Origin: Streptococcus parasanguinis
GTDB taxonomy: Bacteria > Bacillota > Bacilli > Lactobacillales > Streptococcaceae
DNA length: 64,000 nucleotides
NCBI GenBank assembly: GCA_905188195.1
Contig: CAJJKY010000001.1
Span: 194,082 to 258,081, forward strand
Reading direction: 5' to 3'
Within the stretch, counting starts at the first letter, position 1, and each line of letters starts with the position of its first letter. A program made the translations under genes and the position numbers. The notes under the pieces are model-generated. The model had not been told where the DNA came from, made no database searches, and saw only the letters and a program-made list of their open reading frames with translations. Below, piece by piece: positions 16,079 through 24,115 of the stretch.

Positions 16079-16104
16079 AAGAGCCGTGAGGCTCTTCTTT
16101 TTTT
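16079..16104 (+). terminator. Terminator after tig
   Basis: AAGAGCC, GTGA loop, GGCTCTT, then TCTTTTTTT. Confidence 0.88.
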
Positions 16105-16133
16105 GATTTCATGGAGAATCCTGGAATTTTCCT

Positions 16134-16219
16134 TTGACGAAAGGGGAAATTTATCGTACAATAGAGTGTAACGATAAAATGCGTGATAGATTTAGTGACG
16201 AGAAGTTTTCAATCTATCA
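16134..16219 (+). promoter_or_regulatory. rpoE promoter and structured leader
   Basis: -35 TTGACG (16134-16139), 17-base spacer, -10 TACAAT (16157-16162). The roughly 120-nt leader contains a perfect 9-bp stem TGATAGATT/AATCTATCA (16184-16192, 16211-16219). No T run follows the stem. Confidence 0.78.
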
Positions 16220-16289
16220 TTGAGGATAGGATGAGGTTTAAGACCGGATCCTTCTCCATTTAGGAAATGAAACATAAGGAGATTTACCC

Positions 16290-16874
16290 TTGGAATTAGA
16301 AGTATTTGCTGGACAAGAAAAAAGTGAACTTTCTATGATTGAAGTGGCGCGTGCGATTTTGGAATTACGCGGACGTGACCATGAAATGTACTTTAGCGAT
16401 CTTGTAAATGAAATTCAAAATTACCTTGAAAAATCAAACAGCGAGATCCGTGAAGCTCTTCCATTGTTCTACACAGAATTGAATGTAGATGGAAGCTTTA
16501 TCCCACTTGGGGATAACAAATGGGGTCTTCGTTCATGGTATGCCATCGATGAAGTTGACGAAGAAATCATCGCTCTTGAAGAAACAGACGAAGATGAAAC
16601 TCCTAAGAAACGGAAGAAAAAACGTGTCAATGCCTTCATGGATGGAGACGAAGATGCGATCGACTACAACGACGACGATCCAGAAGACGAAGAAGTTTAC
16701 GAAGCAGATCCAGCTCTTTCATATGATGAAGAAAATCCAGACGATGAAAAGAGTGAAGTCGAAGCTTACGATGCTGAAATCAATGAAATCGTACCAGATG
16801 ATTTGGGTGAGGAAGTTGAATTAAGCGAAGAAGACGACGAAGAAGAGGATTCTGAAGACGAGGAAGAAGAATAA
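16290..16874 (+). CDS. rpoE: RNA polymerase delta subunit
   Basis: A 194-residue delta factor. The N-terminal HARE-like domain (about 1-90) contains ELSMIEVARAILELRGRDHE and WGLRSWYAIDEV. The rest is an extremely acidic, disordered tail of Asp/Glu runs. A short basic patch (KKRKKKR) lies between them. Delta displaces RNA from polymerase and speeds its recycling. The start is TTG 16290 with ATAAGGAGA upstream; no ATG is suitably placed. It is followed by a reverse copy of the 180-bp repeat. Confidence 0.95.
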   Translation: MELEVFAGQEKSELSMIEVARAILELRGRDHEMYFSDLVNEIQNYLEKSNSEIREALPLFYTELNVDGSFIPLGDNKWGLRSWYAIDEVDEEIIALEETDEDETPKKRKKKRVNAFMDGDEDAIDYNDDDPEDEEVYEADPALSYDEENPDDEKSEVEAYDAEINEIVPDDLGEEVELSEEDDEEEDSEDEEEE

Positions 16875-16880
16875 TTCATA

Positions 16881-17064
16881 AGAAGAGGCTGGGACAAAAG
16901 TCTTAGCCTCTCAATTGTTTTTGGATTGTCGAGCAAGACGCAGTGGTTGAGTGGGCTCTACTACGCTGATTTCATCAGCTTTTACAGCCCTACTCAACTG
17001 TGCGGAGGTGGGACGATGAAATCGAATTCTAACGAATTACCGATTTCTGTCCCACTCTCTTTTT
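16881..17064 (-). repeat. 180-bp intergenic repeat, copy 2 (reverse)
   Basis: Inverted relative to copy 1. Here the GAGGCTGGGAC...GCCTC hairpin comes first on the + strand and the GTGGGAC...GTCCCAC hairpin comes last, followed by TCTCTTTTT. It should therefore still terminate rpoE in this orientation. Few differences from the other copies are visible. Confidence 0.92.
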
Positions 17065-17135
17065 GTTTGCATTGAAAAAAGTGGCGAAATGGAGTATGAT
17101 AAACGTGTAAGGATTCCCAAATAGGAGGTGTTCAG

Positions 17136-17831
17136 ATGGACTTTCGTTTAGATCAAAGTTTAGTAGATCTTGGTATTGATACGGTTGTGGTCGGAATTGC
17201 TAGAAATGTGGATCACCAAGCAGTCCTGCCCCCTTCTTTTCTTGAAAAGAAGAAAGATCTTGAACAATGGGCGCTCCAGTGTCAGACAGAAGAAGTAGCG
17301 GCATCCCCTGTCATCAAAGGCTATACAGACCTCTTGCAAAAAGTAGGACGTAGCATCAAGAAAAATCCACCAACAGTCCTTGCTCTTATCCGAAACATCC
17401 AGCATCGTGGTGCTCTTCCTCAGATCAATAGCATCATCGATATCTATAATGTCGAATCTCTGAAGTCTTTTCTCGCGATCGGAGGACATGACCTAGATAA
17501 GATTGAGGGACCGATTGAATTTACAGTGAGTCAAAGAGACGATCTCTTCTTCCCCATCCTTTCTAGCGAAAAGCATGTAGAACCGACAGATCCCGTCTAT
17601 AGAGATCAAAAAGGAGTTCTGGCTTGGTTGGATGTACGCGATAGTGACCATTACAAATTTGAGGAGACTACGCAAAACGCCCTCTTTGTCATTCAAGGAA
17701 ATACCGAGACATCAGTCGAGATGCGTTTAGAAGCACTGGAGCGAATCCACAAGGACCTTGCTCTTTGCATGCCCCAGCTTCAATTTGAGAAATTTCTCGT
17801 CACACAAAATGGAGTGGAAAAAGTCTCGTAA
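17136..17831 (+). CDS. B3/B4 tRNA-binding domain protein
   Basis: A 231-residue protein that looks like the stand-alone B3/B4 domain of phenylalanyl-tRNA synthetase beta subunit, with typical stretches NPPTVLALIRNIQHRGALPQ, NSIIDIYNVESL and FAIGG-like SFLAIGGHDLDKIEG. Stand-alone members are suspected of tRNA binding or editing, but the activity of this one is unknown. A promoter is visible upstream: TTGAAA (17072-17077), 17 bases, TATGAT (17095-17100). AGGAGG precedes the ATG. It is monocistronic, placed before the pyrG leader. Confidence 0.85.
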   Translation: MDFRLDQSLVDLGIDTVVVGIARNVDHQAVLPPSFLEKKKDLEQWALQCQTEEVAASPVIKGYTDLLQKVGRSIKKNPPTVLALIRNIQHRGALPQINSIIDIYNVESLKSFLAIGGHDLDKIEGPIEFTVSQRDDLFFPILSSEKHVEPTDPVYRDQKGVLAWLDVRDSDHYKFEETTQNALFVIQGNTETSVEMRLEALERIHKDLALCMPQLQFEKFLVTQNGVEKVS

Positions 17832-17863
17832 ACAGCGAAAGCCATTTTCATGAAATTTTCAAT

Positions 17864-17892
17864 TTGACAAAGTAGACCATTTGCGGTAAGAT
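17864..17892 (+). promoter_or_regulatory. pyrG promoter
   Basis: -35 TTGACA (17864-17869), 17-base spacer, -10 TAAGAT (17887-17892). The expected start is at GGGC, 17900-17903. Confidence 0.88.
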
Positions 17893-17899
17893 ATTGTTC

Positions 17900-17957
17900 G
17901 GGCACCTCATTTTGAGGTCGGAGCTCCCTAGCGATTAGGGGGCTATTTTTGTTTTTT
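17900..17957 (+). promoter_or_regulatory. CTP-responsive attenuator of pyrG
   Basis: The transcript should begin GGGC. A small CACCTC/GAGGT hairpin comes first, then a terminator with stem AGCTCCCTA/TAGGGGGCT (17922-17930, 17936-17944), loop GCGAT and a T-rich tail. In Bacillus and lactococci, low CTP makes polymerase stutter and add extra G residues at a GGGC start; the poly-G then pairs with the CTCCCT side of the terminator and prevents termination. All the required parts are present here. Confidence 0.85.
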
Positions 17958-18004
17958 CTGCAAAGAGGAATGGCCTCTACAACATTAGAAGAAGAGGAAA
18001 GCAC

Positions 18005-19618
18005 ATGTCAACAAAATATATTTTTGTAACGGGTGGTGTCGTATCATCCATCGGGAAAGGGATTGTCGCAGCAAGTCTTGGTCGCTTGCTTAAAAATCGT
18101 GGATTGAAAGTGACGATCCAAAAATTTGACCCTTATATCAATATCGACCCAGGGACGATGAGTCCTTACCAACACGGGGAAGTATTTGTCACAGACGATG
18201 GTGCAGAGACAGACTTGGACCTTGGCCACTATGAACGCTTTATTGATATCAATCTGAATAAGTACTCAAATGTGACGACAGGGAAAATTTATAGTGAGGT
18301 CCTTCGTAAGGAACGTCATGGAGAATACTTGGGAGCAACTGTACAGGTCATTCCTCATATCACAGATGCCTTGAAAGAGAAGATCAAACGGGCAGCGACG
18401 ACGACGGATTCAGATGTCATCATCACAGAAGTCGGGGGAACAGTTGGAGACATTGAGTCCCTTCCATTTCTTGAAGCTCTTCGTCAAATGAAGGCAGATG
18501 TCGGTGCTGAAAATGTTATGTACATCCACACCACCCTTCTTCCTTACTTGAAGGCTGCGGGAGAAATGAAAACCAAGCCGACCCAACACTCTGTGAAAGA
18601 ATTGCGTGGTCTTGGGATTCAACCAAATATGTTGGTCATCCGTACAGAAAAACCAGTTGGTCAAGGAATTAAAAACAAGTTGGCTCAATTCTGTGATGTC
18701 GCACCAGAAGCTGTCATTGAGTCACTTGATGTGGAACATTTGTACCAAATCCCATTGAACTTGCAAGCACAAAATATGGACCAAATCGTTTGTGACCATT
18801 TGAAATTGGATGTTCCTGCAGCAGATATGACAGAATGGTCTGCGATGGTCGATAAGGTCATGAACCTCAAGAAGCAGGTCAAGATTTCCTTAGTTGGAAA
18901 ATACGTGGAATTGCAAGATGCCTACATTTCTGTCGTTGAAGCCTTGAAGCACTCAGGTTATGCGAATGATGCTGAAGTCAAGATTAATTGGGTCAATGCC
19001 AATGATGTGACAGCCGAAAATGTGGCAGAACTCCTTGGAGATGCTGATGGAATCATCGTCCCAGGTGGTTTTGGTCAACGGGGAACAGAAGGAAAAATTC
19101 AAGCCATCAAGTATGCGCGTGAACAGGACGTCCCAATGTTGGGTGTCTGCTTGGGGATGCAGTTAACCTGTATCGAATTTGCCCGTCACGTTTTAGGCTT
19201 GGAAGGAGCTAATTCATCCGAATTGGATCCAGAAACCAAGTATCCGATTATCGATATCATGCGGGACCAAATCGATGTGGAAGATATGGGAGGAACGCTC
19301 CGTCTCGGTCTTTACCCTTCTAAACTCAAACGAGGATCAAAAGCAGCTGCAGCCTATGACAATCAAGAAGTGGTACAACGTCGCCACCGTCACCGTTATG
19401 AGTTTAACAATGCTTTCCGTGAACAGTTCGAAGAAGCAGGTTTTGTCTTCTCAGGCGTTTCACCAGACAACCGTTTGGTCGAAATCGTTGAAATCCCAGA
19501 AAACAAATTCTTTGTCGCTTGCCAATACCACCCAGAATTGTCAAGCCGTCCAAACCGCCCAGAAGGACTTTACACAGCCTTTATCACAGCAGCAGTTGAA
19601 AACCACGATAGCAAATAA
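18005..19618 (+). CDS. pyrG: CTP synthase
   Basis: A 537-residue glutamine-hydrolysing CTP synthase making CTP from UTP, ATP and glutamine. The N-terminal synthase domain begins with the nucleotide loop GGVVSSIGKGIVAASLGRLL, and the class I glutaminase domain (about 290-530) has the nucleophile motif GVCLGMQ and the His-Glu pair in YHPELSSRP. Its leader holds a reiterative-transcription attenuator, so expression should rise when CTP is low. It stands alone and ends at a strong terminator. Confidence 0.97.
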   Translation: MSTKYIFVTGGVVSSIGKGIVAASLGRLLKNRGLKVTIQKFDPYINIDPGTMSPYQHGEVFVTDDGAETDLDLGHYERFIDINLNKYSNVTTGKIYSEVLRKERHGEYLGATVQVIPHITDALKEKIKRAATTTDSDVIITEVGGTVGDIESLPFLEALRQMKADVGAENVMYIHTTLLPYLKAAGEMKTKPTQHSVKELRGLGIQPNMLVIRTEKPVGQGIKNKLAQFCDVAPEAVIESLDVEHLYQIPLNLQAQNMDQIVCDHLKLDVPAADMTEWSAMVDKVMNLKKQVKISLVGKYVELQDAYISVVEALKHSGYANDAEVKINWVNANDVTAENVAELLGDADGIIVPGGFGQRGTEGKIQAIKYAREQDVPMLGVCLGMQLTCIEFARHVLGLEGANSSELDPETKYPIIDIMRDQIDVEDMGGTLRLGLYPSKLKRGSKAAAAYDNQEVVQRRHRHRYEFNNAFREQFEEAGFVFSGVSPDNRLVEIVEIPENKFFVACQYHPELSSRPNRPEGLYTAFITAAVENHDSK

Positions 19619-19625
19619 AAATCAA

Positions 19626-19656
19626 GGGATCAGGTCGAGAAACCTGATCCCTTTTT
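19626..19656 (+). terminator. Terminator after pyrG
   Basis: GGGATCAGGT and ACCTGATCCC form a perfect 10-bp stem followed by TTTTT. Confidence 0.93.
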
Positions 19657-19697
19657 GTGAAAAAATGACAAACCCTGAAAAAAGTTTGAAAAAAATC

Positions 19698-19726
19698 TTG
19701 ACAAAAAAGTTGTTGATTGATATACT
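19698..19726 (+). promoter_or_regulatory. tRNA-Leu promoter
   Basis: TTGACA (19698-19703), 17 bases, TATACT (19721-19726): a near-consensus promoter 16 bases before the tRNA. Confidence 0.9.
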
Positions 19727-19742
19727 AGTAAAGTACTCAATC

Positions 19743-19828
19743 GCGGGGATGGCGGAATTGGCAGACGCGCAGGACTAAGGATCCTGTGACCGCTTTAGGT
19801 CGTGAGGGTTCAAGTCCCTCTCTCCGCA
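19743..19828 (+). tRNA. tRNA-Leu (anticodon AAG)
   Basis: Class II tRNA with a long variable arm. The acceptor strands GCGGGGA and TCTCCGC pair with one G-T wobble. The anticodon stem CAGGA/TCCTG holds the loop CTAAGGA, giving AAG, which reads CUU (and CUC after inosine or wobble). GGTTCAAGTCC forms the T arm. The 3' CCA is not encoded. The gene has its own promoter and terminator. Confidence 0.94.
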
Positions 19829-19835
19829 TCGGATC

Positions 19836-19861
19836 AAGATAGCTTTGGCTATCTTTTTTTG
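19836..19861 (+). terminator. Terminator after tRNA-Leu
   Basis: AAGATAGC, TTTG loop, GCTATCTT, then a T run. Confidence 0.92.
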
Positions 19862-19908
19862 TTTTTAAATTTCTTTGTGGTAGAATAGGTGTGAGATGAG
19901 GTGAGAAC

Positions 19909-20358
19909 ATGAAAAAGTATCTTGTTTTGGTCGATGGCCTCTTTGCACTATTGGGAAGTGCCATTAATTTTTTCGGTCCTATCCTGATTTTAGCGATGGG
20001 GATAGGCGCATACAAGGATACTTTTAGATATTTTATTGCCTTAAACATATGGAATGTTTTCATTTTTTTAGTGGCGATTGCTTCTAAGTATCTGCTCAGA
20101 GATGAAAAAAGAATCAAAAAATGGATTCTTCATCTTTTTCTGATAGCAGGCAGTATACTCTTTCTTGCGTCAATCCTTGTAGTGTGTGAGAATATTCCCT
20201 TTCTTGAGGGAGTGCTAAACGGACTTCTTGGAAAAATATTTACCGACAGTCAGTTATTTGCTGCTTATTTCTATTCTCAATGGGTTGCAGCGGTATCCCT
20301 TGTGATTTGCGGGATTGCCTTTCTCCTTTCACTAAAAAATTTTAAAGAAGAGAATTGA
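19909..20358 (+). CDS. Small four-helix membrane protein of unknown function
   Basis: A 149-residue protein with four predicted membrane helices (roughly residues 5-27, 38-60, 70-90 and 118-142), a basic loop LLRDEKRIKKW and a short charged C-terminus. I do not recognise a family. GATGAGGTGAGA upstream of the ATG gives a ribosome site, and TGG-TAGAAT shortly before could be an extended -10. The stop codon overlaps the first bases of a 180-bp repeat, which should terminate the transcript. Confidence 0.75.
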   Translation: MKKYLVLVDGLFALLGSAINFFGPILILAMGIGAYKDTFRYFIALNIWNVFIFLVAIASKYLLRDEKRIKKWILHLFLIAGSILFLASILVVCENIPFLEGVLNGLLGKIFTDSQLFAAYFYSQWVAAVSLVICGIAFLLSLKNFKEEN

Positions 20359-20535
20359 GAGTGGGACAGAAATCGGTAATTCGTTAGAATTCGATTTCGT
20401 CGTCCCACCTCCGCACAGTTGAGTAGGGCTGTAAAAGCTGATGAAATCAGCGTAGTAGAGCCCACTCAACCACTGCGTCTTGCTCGACAATCTAAAAATA
20501 ATTGAGAGGCTAGGACTTTTGTCCCAGCTTCTTTT
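20357..20535 (+). repeat. 180-bp intergenic repeat, copy 3 (forward)
   Basis: Same orientation as copy 1 and almost identical. It starts within the stop codon of the preceding membrane protein gene and ends GTCCCAGCTTCTTTT, where the last hairpin has one weakened pair (CTTC instead of CCTC). The rest of the 344-base gap before fba holds only the fba promoter and leader. Confidence 0.92.
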
Positions 20536-20640
20536 ACTTGTTTGATAGGATGAGAGTCTTAGGAGGTAGGAGATTCCGTCCTATTTATCGGAAGAAATCG
20601 CTTAAAGCTACAGGAAAAGCTAGCAATTTCATCTAAAAAG

Positions 20641-20649
20641 TGATAAAAT
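20641..20649 (+). promoter_or_regulatory. fba promoter (extended -10)
   Basis: TG-A-TAAAAT (20641-20649). A weak -35 (TAGCAA, 20621-20626) lies 17 bases before the hexamer. A small GTGGG/CCCAC hairpin is in the leader, and AGGAGG precedes the ATG. Confidence 0.6.
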
Positions 20650-20702
20650 AAACAATGTAAGTGGGATTAACCCCACAAAAATTTATAGGAGGCCTATAAC
20701 AA

Positions 20703-21584
20703 ATGGCAATCGTTTCAGCAGAAAAATTTGTCCAAGCAGCTCGTGACAATGGTTATGCAGTTGGTGGATTTAACACAAACAACCTTGAGTGGACTCAAGC
20801 TATCTTGCGTGCAGCAGAAGCTAAGAAAGCTCCAGTACTTATCCAAACTTCTATGGGTGCTGCTAAATACATGGGTGGTTACAAAGTATGTAAAGCCCTT
20901 ATTGAAAACCTTGTAGAATCAATGGGTATTACTGTACCAGTTGCTATTCACCTTGACCATGGTCACTACGACGATGCTCTTGAATGTATCGAAGCTGGTT
21001 ACACTTCAATCATGTTTGACGGTTCACACCTTCCAGTTGAAGAAAACCTTAAATTGGCGAAAGATGTCGTTGAAAAAGCTCATGCTAAAGGTATCTCAGT
21101 AGAAGCTGAAGTTGGTACTATCGGTGGTGAAGAAGACGGTATCATCGGTGACGGTGAATTGGCACCAATCGAAGACGCTAAAGCAATGGTTGCTACAGGA
21201 ATCGACTTCTTGGCTGCAGGTATCGGTAACATCCACGGTCCTTACCCAGCAAACTGGAAAGGTCTTCACCTTGACCACTTGCAAAAATTGACTGAAGCTG
21301 TTCCAGGATTCCCAATCGTATTGCACGGTGGATCAGGTATCCCTGACGATCAAATCCAAGCAGCTATCAAACTTGGTGTTGCAAAAGTTAACGTTAACAC
21401 TGAATGCCAAATCGCATTTGCAAATGCTACTCGTCAATTCGTACGTGAATACGATGCAAACGAAGCAGAATACGATAAGAAGAAACTCTTCGACCCACGT
21501 AAATTCTTGAAACCAGGTTTCGAAGCAATTACAGCAGCTGTTGAAGAACGTATCGACGTATTCGGTTCAGAAGGCAAAGCTTAA
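20703..21584 (+). CDS. fba: Class II fructose-bisphosphate aldolase
   Basis: A 293-residue zinc-dependent aldolase that splits fructose-1,6-bisphosphate in glycolysis. Zinc and substrate motifs are visible: HLDHGHYDD, EAEVGTIGGEEDG, GIGNIHGPY and VLHGGSGIPDDQI. Length and motifs are standard for Firmicutes. Codon use is strongly biased towards preferred codons, as expected for an abundant enzyme. It is monocistronic with a terminator at 21600-21627. Confidence 0.97.
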   Translation: MAIVSAEKFVQAARDNGYAVGGFNTNNLEWTQAILRAAEAKKAPVLIQTSMGAAKYMGGYKVCKALIENLVESMGITVPVAIHLDHGHYDDALECIEAGYTSIMFDGSHLPVEENLKLAKDVVEKAHAKGISVEAEVGTIGGEEDGIIGDGELAPIEDAKAMVATGIDFLAAGIGNIHGPYPANWKGLHLDHLQKLTEAVPGFPIVLHGGSGIPDDQIQAAIKLGVAKVNVNTECQIAFANATRQFVREYDANEAEYDKKKLFDPRKFLKPGFEAITAAVEERIDVFGSEGKA

Positions 21585-21599
21585 TTGAAAACAGGAAAG

Positions 21600-21627
21600 C
21601 AAGGTCCCATGTGGATCTTGTTTTTTT
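21600..21627 (+). terminator. Terminator after fba
   Basis: CAAGGTCC and GGATCTTG (one G-T pair) with loop CATGT, followed by seven T. Confidence 0.88.
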
Positions 21628-21639
21628 GTATGGGAAAAG

Positions 21640-21668
21640 TTGCTTCCGGGATTTAATTTTTGTACAAT
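21640..21668 (+). promoter_or_regulatory. Promoter of the hydrolase gene, leaderless arrangement
   Basis: -35 TTGCTT (21640-21645), 17 bases, -10 TACAAT (21663-21668). The ATG at 21675 follows after only six bases, and no ribosome site is seen. This is the same geometry as at truA. Confidence 0.65.
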
Positions 21669-21674
21669 ATGCCT

Positions 21675-22607
21675 ATGAAAAAATTTAAACAGTTTAGCTG
21701 GATCGTTTGTGGCTTTCTCCTGCTCTTTTTAGGTGCTACATTTGTTTTTCATCAATTTAGTTTACGAAATGAAAGTAAGCTTCTAACACCCATTGGTAAA
21801 CAAGTTACAGTCAATGGACATCGAATGAATGTCTCTGTTAAAGGAGAAGGATCTGAAACAATCGTTTTTCTTTCCGGTGCAGGTATCGCCTCTCCTATTT
21901 TAGACTTTAAGAATCTATCAGATTCCCTATCCAAAAAATACAAAGTTGTTGTCGTGGAGCGAGCAGGATATGGTTTTAGTGAAGATAGTGATCGTTCAAG
22001 AGATGTGATGGAGGTCCTTTCTGAGACCCGTCAAGCTTTGGCGCAAGCTCATGTTTCAGGTCCTTATGTGATTATTTCGCATTCTATGGCTAGTTTAGAG
22101 AGTCTTGCTTGGCAAGAGAAATATCCAAATGAAGTGAAGGCTTTGATTGGTCTGGATTGGGCCTTGCCAGCGAGTTATGAAGATTTAAAGGATAATCAGG
22201 CCTTGCTTACTGTGGCCTATTGGAGCAGTAAGATTGGCTTATTACGCTATTTCCCTGAGTCCTTTTATATAAAAAATCCAACTCTGACTGAAACTGAACG
22301 ACAACAATATAAATTACTAGCATATAAGCAGTTGATGTCACAAGCCATGCTTCATGAATCCCGTTTGGCAAAGGAAAATGCCAAGAAAGTTCCATCTAGC
22401 ATTAATCCGAAAATTCCAGCCTTACTCCTGGTTTCTAACGGTGAAGGCACGACCTTTAGCCAATCAGAGTGGCAACGTTATGCAGAGAGATTTGCAAGCG
22501 ACCAGTCGAATATTCAAGTCGACTATATGGATGCGCCTCACGACCTCTATCATTATCAAAGCGATGCTATTGTTTCTCGTATTAAAGAATTTTTAGAGAA
22601 TAATTGA
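21675..22607 (+). CDS. Membrane-anchored alpha/beta hydrolase
   Basis: A 310-residue protein with one N-terminal membrane segment or uncleaved signal (about 8-27), then an alpha/beta hydrolase fold. The oxyanion-side motif is FLSGAGIASP, the nucleophile elbow is ISHSMAS (serine in S-H-S-M-A rather than the usual G-x-S-x-G), and the C-terminal histidine is in MDAPHDLYH. The extracellular domain orientation and substrate are unknown. I chose ATG 21675 (MKKFKQFSW), because upstream in-frame codons fall inside or immediately after the -10 box. It probably has a leaderless transcript. Confidence 0.8.
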   Translation: MKKFKQFSWIVCGFLLLFLGATFVFHQFSLRNESKLLTPIGKQVTVNGHRMNVSVKGEGSETIVFLSGAGIASPILDFKNLSDSLSKKYKVVVVERAGYGFSEDSDRSRDVMEVLSETRQALAQAHVSGPYVIISHSMASLESLAWQEKYPNEVKALIGLDWALPASYEDLKDNQALLTVAYWSSKIGLLRYFPESFYIKNPTLTETERQQYKLLAYKQLMSQAMLHESRLAKENAKKVPSSINPKIPALLLVSNGEGTTFSQSEWQRYAERFASDQSNIQVDYMDAPHDLYHYQSDAIVSRIKEFLENN

Positions 22608-22658
22608 GGGCTTAAAAATCCATTGAGACTGATGATAATAATTGAAAGGTAATGACTT

Positions 22659-23213
22659 ATGAATAATTCTTATATTTTACTTAGACATGCTCATTCAAGA
22701 TTTTCAAGTGATGATTTTAATAGAACTTTGTCAGAAAAAGGATTTTCATCTCTTAATCAGTTAGATTTTTTGAATTCTTTTAATATTGATTATTATTTTT
22801 CTAGTCCTTATAAACGAGCATTTGAAACGATTAATAGCTCGCCAATTCAATTTGATAAAATAGTTCTTGATAATCGGTTACGAGAGCGAAAATTATCCTC
22901 AAGATTTATTGAAGATACTGAGTTTGAAAAAACAATTCAATATTTATGGCAAAATCCAGATAAATCTCTTATTGGAGGCGAGTCCAATCGAGAAGCATTA
23001 AATAGAATTTTAGATTTATTTGAGGACTTGGAAGAAAGGTATTCAGATAAAACCATTTTACTGAGTTCTCATGGAAATTTGCTAGGAATCTTAATCAATC
23101 ATTTTGATTCAAGTTTTGATTATAAAAAATGGGGACAGATGACTTTTCCAGATTGCTTTCTAGTTGACAAAGATAAGAGTGTGAAAAGAATTATGAAAGT
23201 TACATCTAGGTAA
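22659..23213 (+). CDS. Divergent histidine phosphatase family protein
   Basis: A 184-residue phosphoglycerate-mutase-like protein. The first motif reads LLRHAHS (RHA instead of RHG), SSPYKRAFET carries the arginine, LRERKL holds the acidic residue, and SSHGNLLG carries the second histidine. It is clearly richer in A+T than its neighbours and uses many AT-ending codons, which suggests acquisition from another source. AAAGGTAATG precedes the ATG. Substrate unknown. Confidence 0.78.
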   Translation: MNNSYILLRHAHSRFSSDDFNRTLSEKGFSSLNQLDFLNSFNIDYYFSSPYKRAFETINSSPIQFDKIVLDNRLRERKLSSRFIEDTEFEKTIQYLWQNPDKSLIGGESNREALNRILDLFEDLEERYSDKTILLSSHGNLLGILINHFDSSFDYKKWGQMTFPDCFLVDKDKSVKRIMKVTSR

Positions 23214-23279
23214 TCATTTAGTTCAATCTATGTGATTTTATTTTCTGTTATTACAAATAGAATTGAAGGAAAAATAGCC

Positions 23280-23627
23280 ATGATATTCGATCAGTCCTTG
23301 CAAGCCTACCTACATGAAGTAGATGATGTTCTTGTAGCTTGGGAAGAAAAACCAAGTGGAAACTTTGAGATGGAAGCTCAGTTGCTTGCAGCCAATTACC
23401 ATAAAAATCTTTACCGTATTCTTGCATTTATACTGCCTCATTTACAAGAATTTTATGGGTATTTCACAGATGAAGAAGCTACTGAAAAATTGGGTAAACC
23501 CATCATCGAGCCAGAAAGACAAACCGTTACTTTCTGCGATCAAACTTTTGATGATATTCATATCTTTTCTTTTGACTATCAGGGGCAGGCATTTGAGAGT
23601 CTGGAGAATTTTGCCATTGATGGTTAA
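23280..23627 (+). CDS. Small acidic protein of unknown function
   Basis: A 115-residue acidic, soluble protein; no family recognised with certainty. It has aromatic-rich helices (NYHKNLYRILAFILPHLQEF) and a short beta-rich end (HIFSFDYQGQAFESL). ATG 23280 is preferred, with GAAGGA upstream; an upstream in-frame start at 23232 lacks one. It is the first of three consecutive small soluble genes whose size, acidity and arrangement resemble immunity-protein arrays. That role is inference only. Confidence 0.65.
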   Translation: MIFDQSLQAYLHEVDDVLVAWEEKPSGNFEMEAQLLAANYHKNLYRILAFILPHLQEFYGYFTDEEATEKLGKPIIEPERQTVTFCDQTFDDIHIFSFDYQGQAFESLENFAIDG

Positions 23628-23663
23628 GTCTGTTTTCAGTTTTAAAAAGAAGGAGAGAGACTG

Positions 23664-24062
23664 ATGAGTACTGCTGATTTTGTCTTTATTGAGAGTAAAG
23701 GCCCCATATTCCTAGATTTACAAGCCTTTTGTACTGCTTTGAGAGGAAAATTCCCAGGTATTTTGATCAGAGAAAGGACGAATCCTGAAAAAGCTTACTC
23801 GCTTTCTTGGGATTATCAAAGTCCTCAGCTTACTTTGGAAAGTTCACTGAGTAGCAAGAAAAATGTTTTTGTGATTGATTACTTTGATTCAACGAACAGG
23901 TTACAAGATTATGCCTCCTATATCATCTGGCTTCGGAAATGGTTTCCACCTGAAGAGAATGTTTCCTTTTGTGATGAAGGATATGAGTATATGTTTGAAC
24001 TTCCTAGTGATTTATCCCAAAAGGAGTTTGAAAACTACTTACAAACAAGGTTTGATGAGTGA
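23664..24062 (+). CDS. Small soluble protein of unknown function
   Basis: A 132-residue protein without signal or membrane segments. It contains FLDLQAFCTALRGKFPG near the N-terminus, an YASYIIWLRKWFPPEE helix and an acidic C-terminal half. No family recognised. AAGGAGAGA precedes the ATG. It is separated from its neighbours by 36 and 53 bases and is probably co-transcribed with them. Confidence 0.65.
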   Translation: MSTADFVFIESKGPIFLDLQAFCTALRGKFPGILIRERTNPEKAYSLSWDYQSPQLTLESSLSSKKNVFVIDYFDSTNRLQDYASYIIWLRKWFPPEENVSFCDEGYEYMFELPSDLSQKEFENYLQTRFDE

Positions 24063-24115
24063 AGAAAAAGTTCGAAAACGAATAATGATATGGAACAGTT
24101 GAAAAGGAGAATCAG

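Noticed and set aside
19275..19778. 167-codon open frame overlapping pyrG and running into tRNA-Leu
   Set aside because: It lies in another frame of pyrG and crosses a terminator, a promoter and a tRNA.
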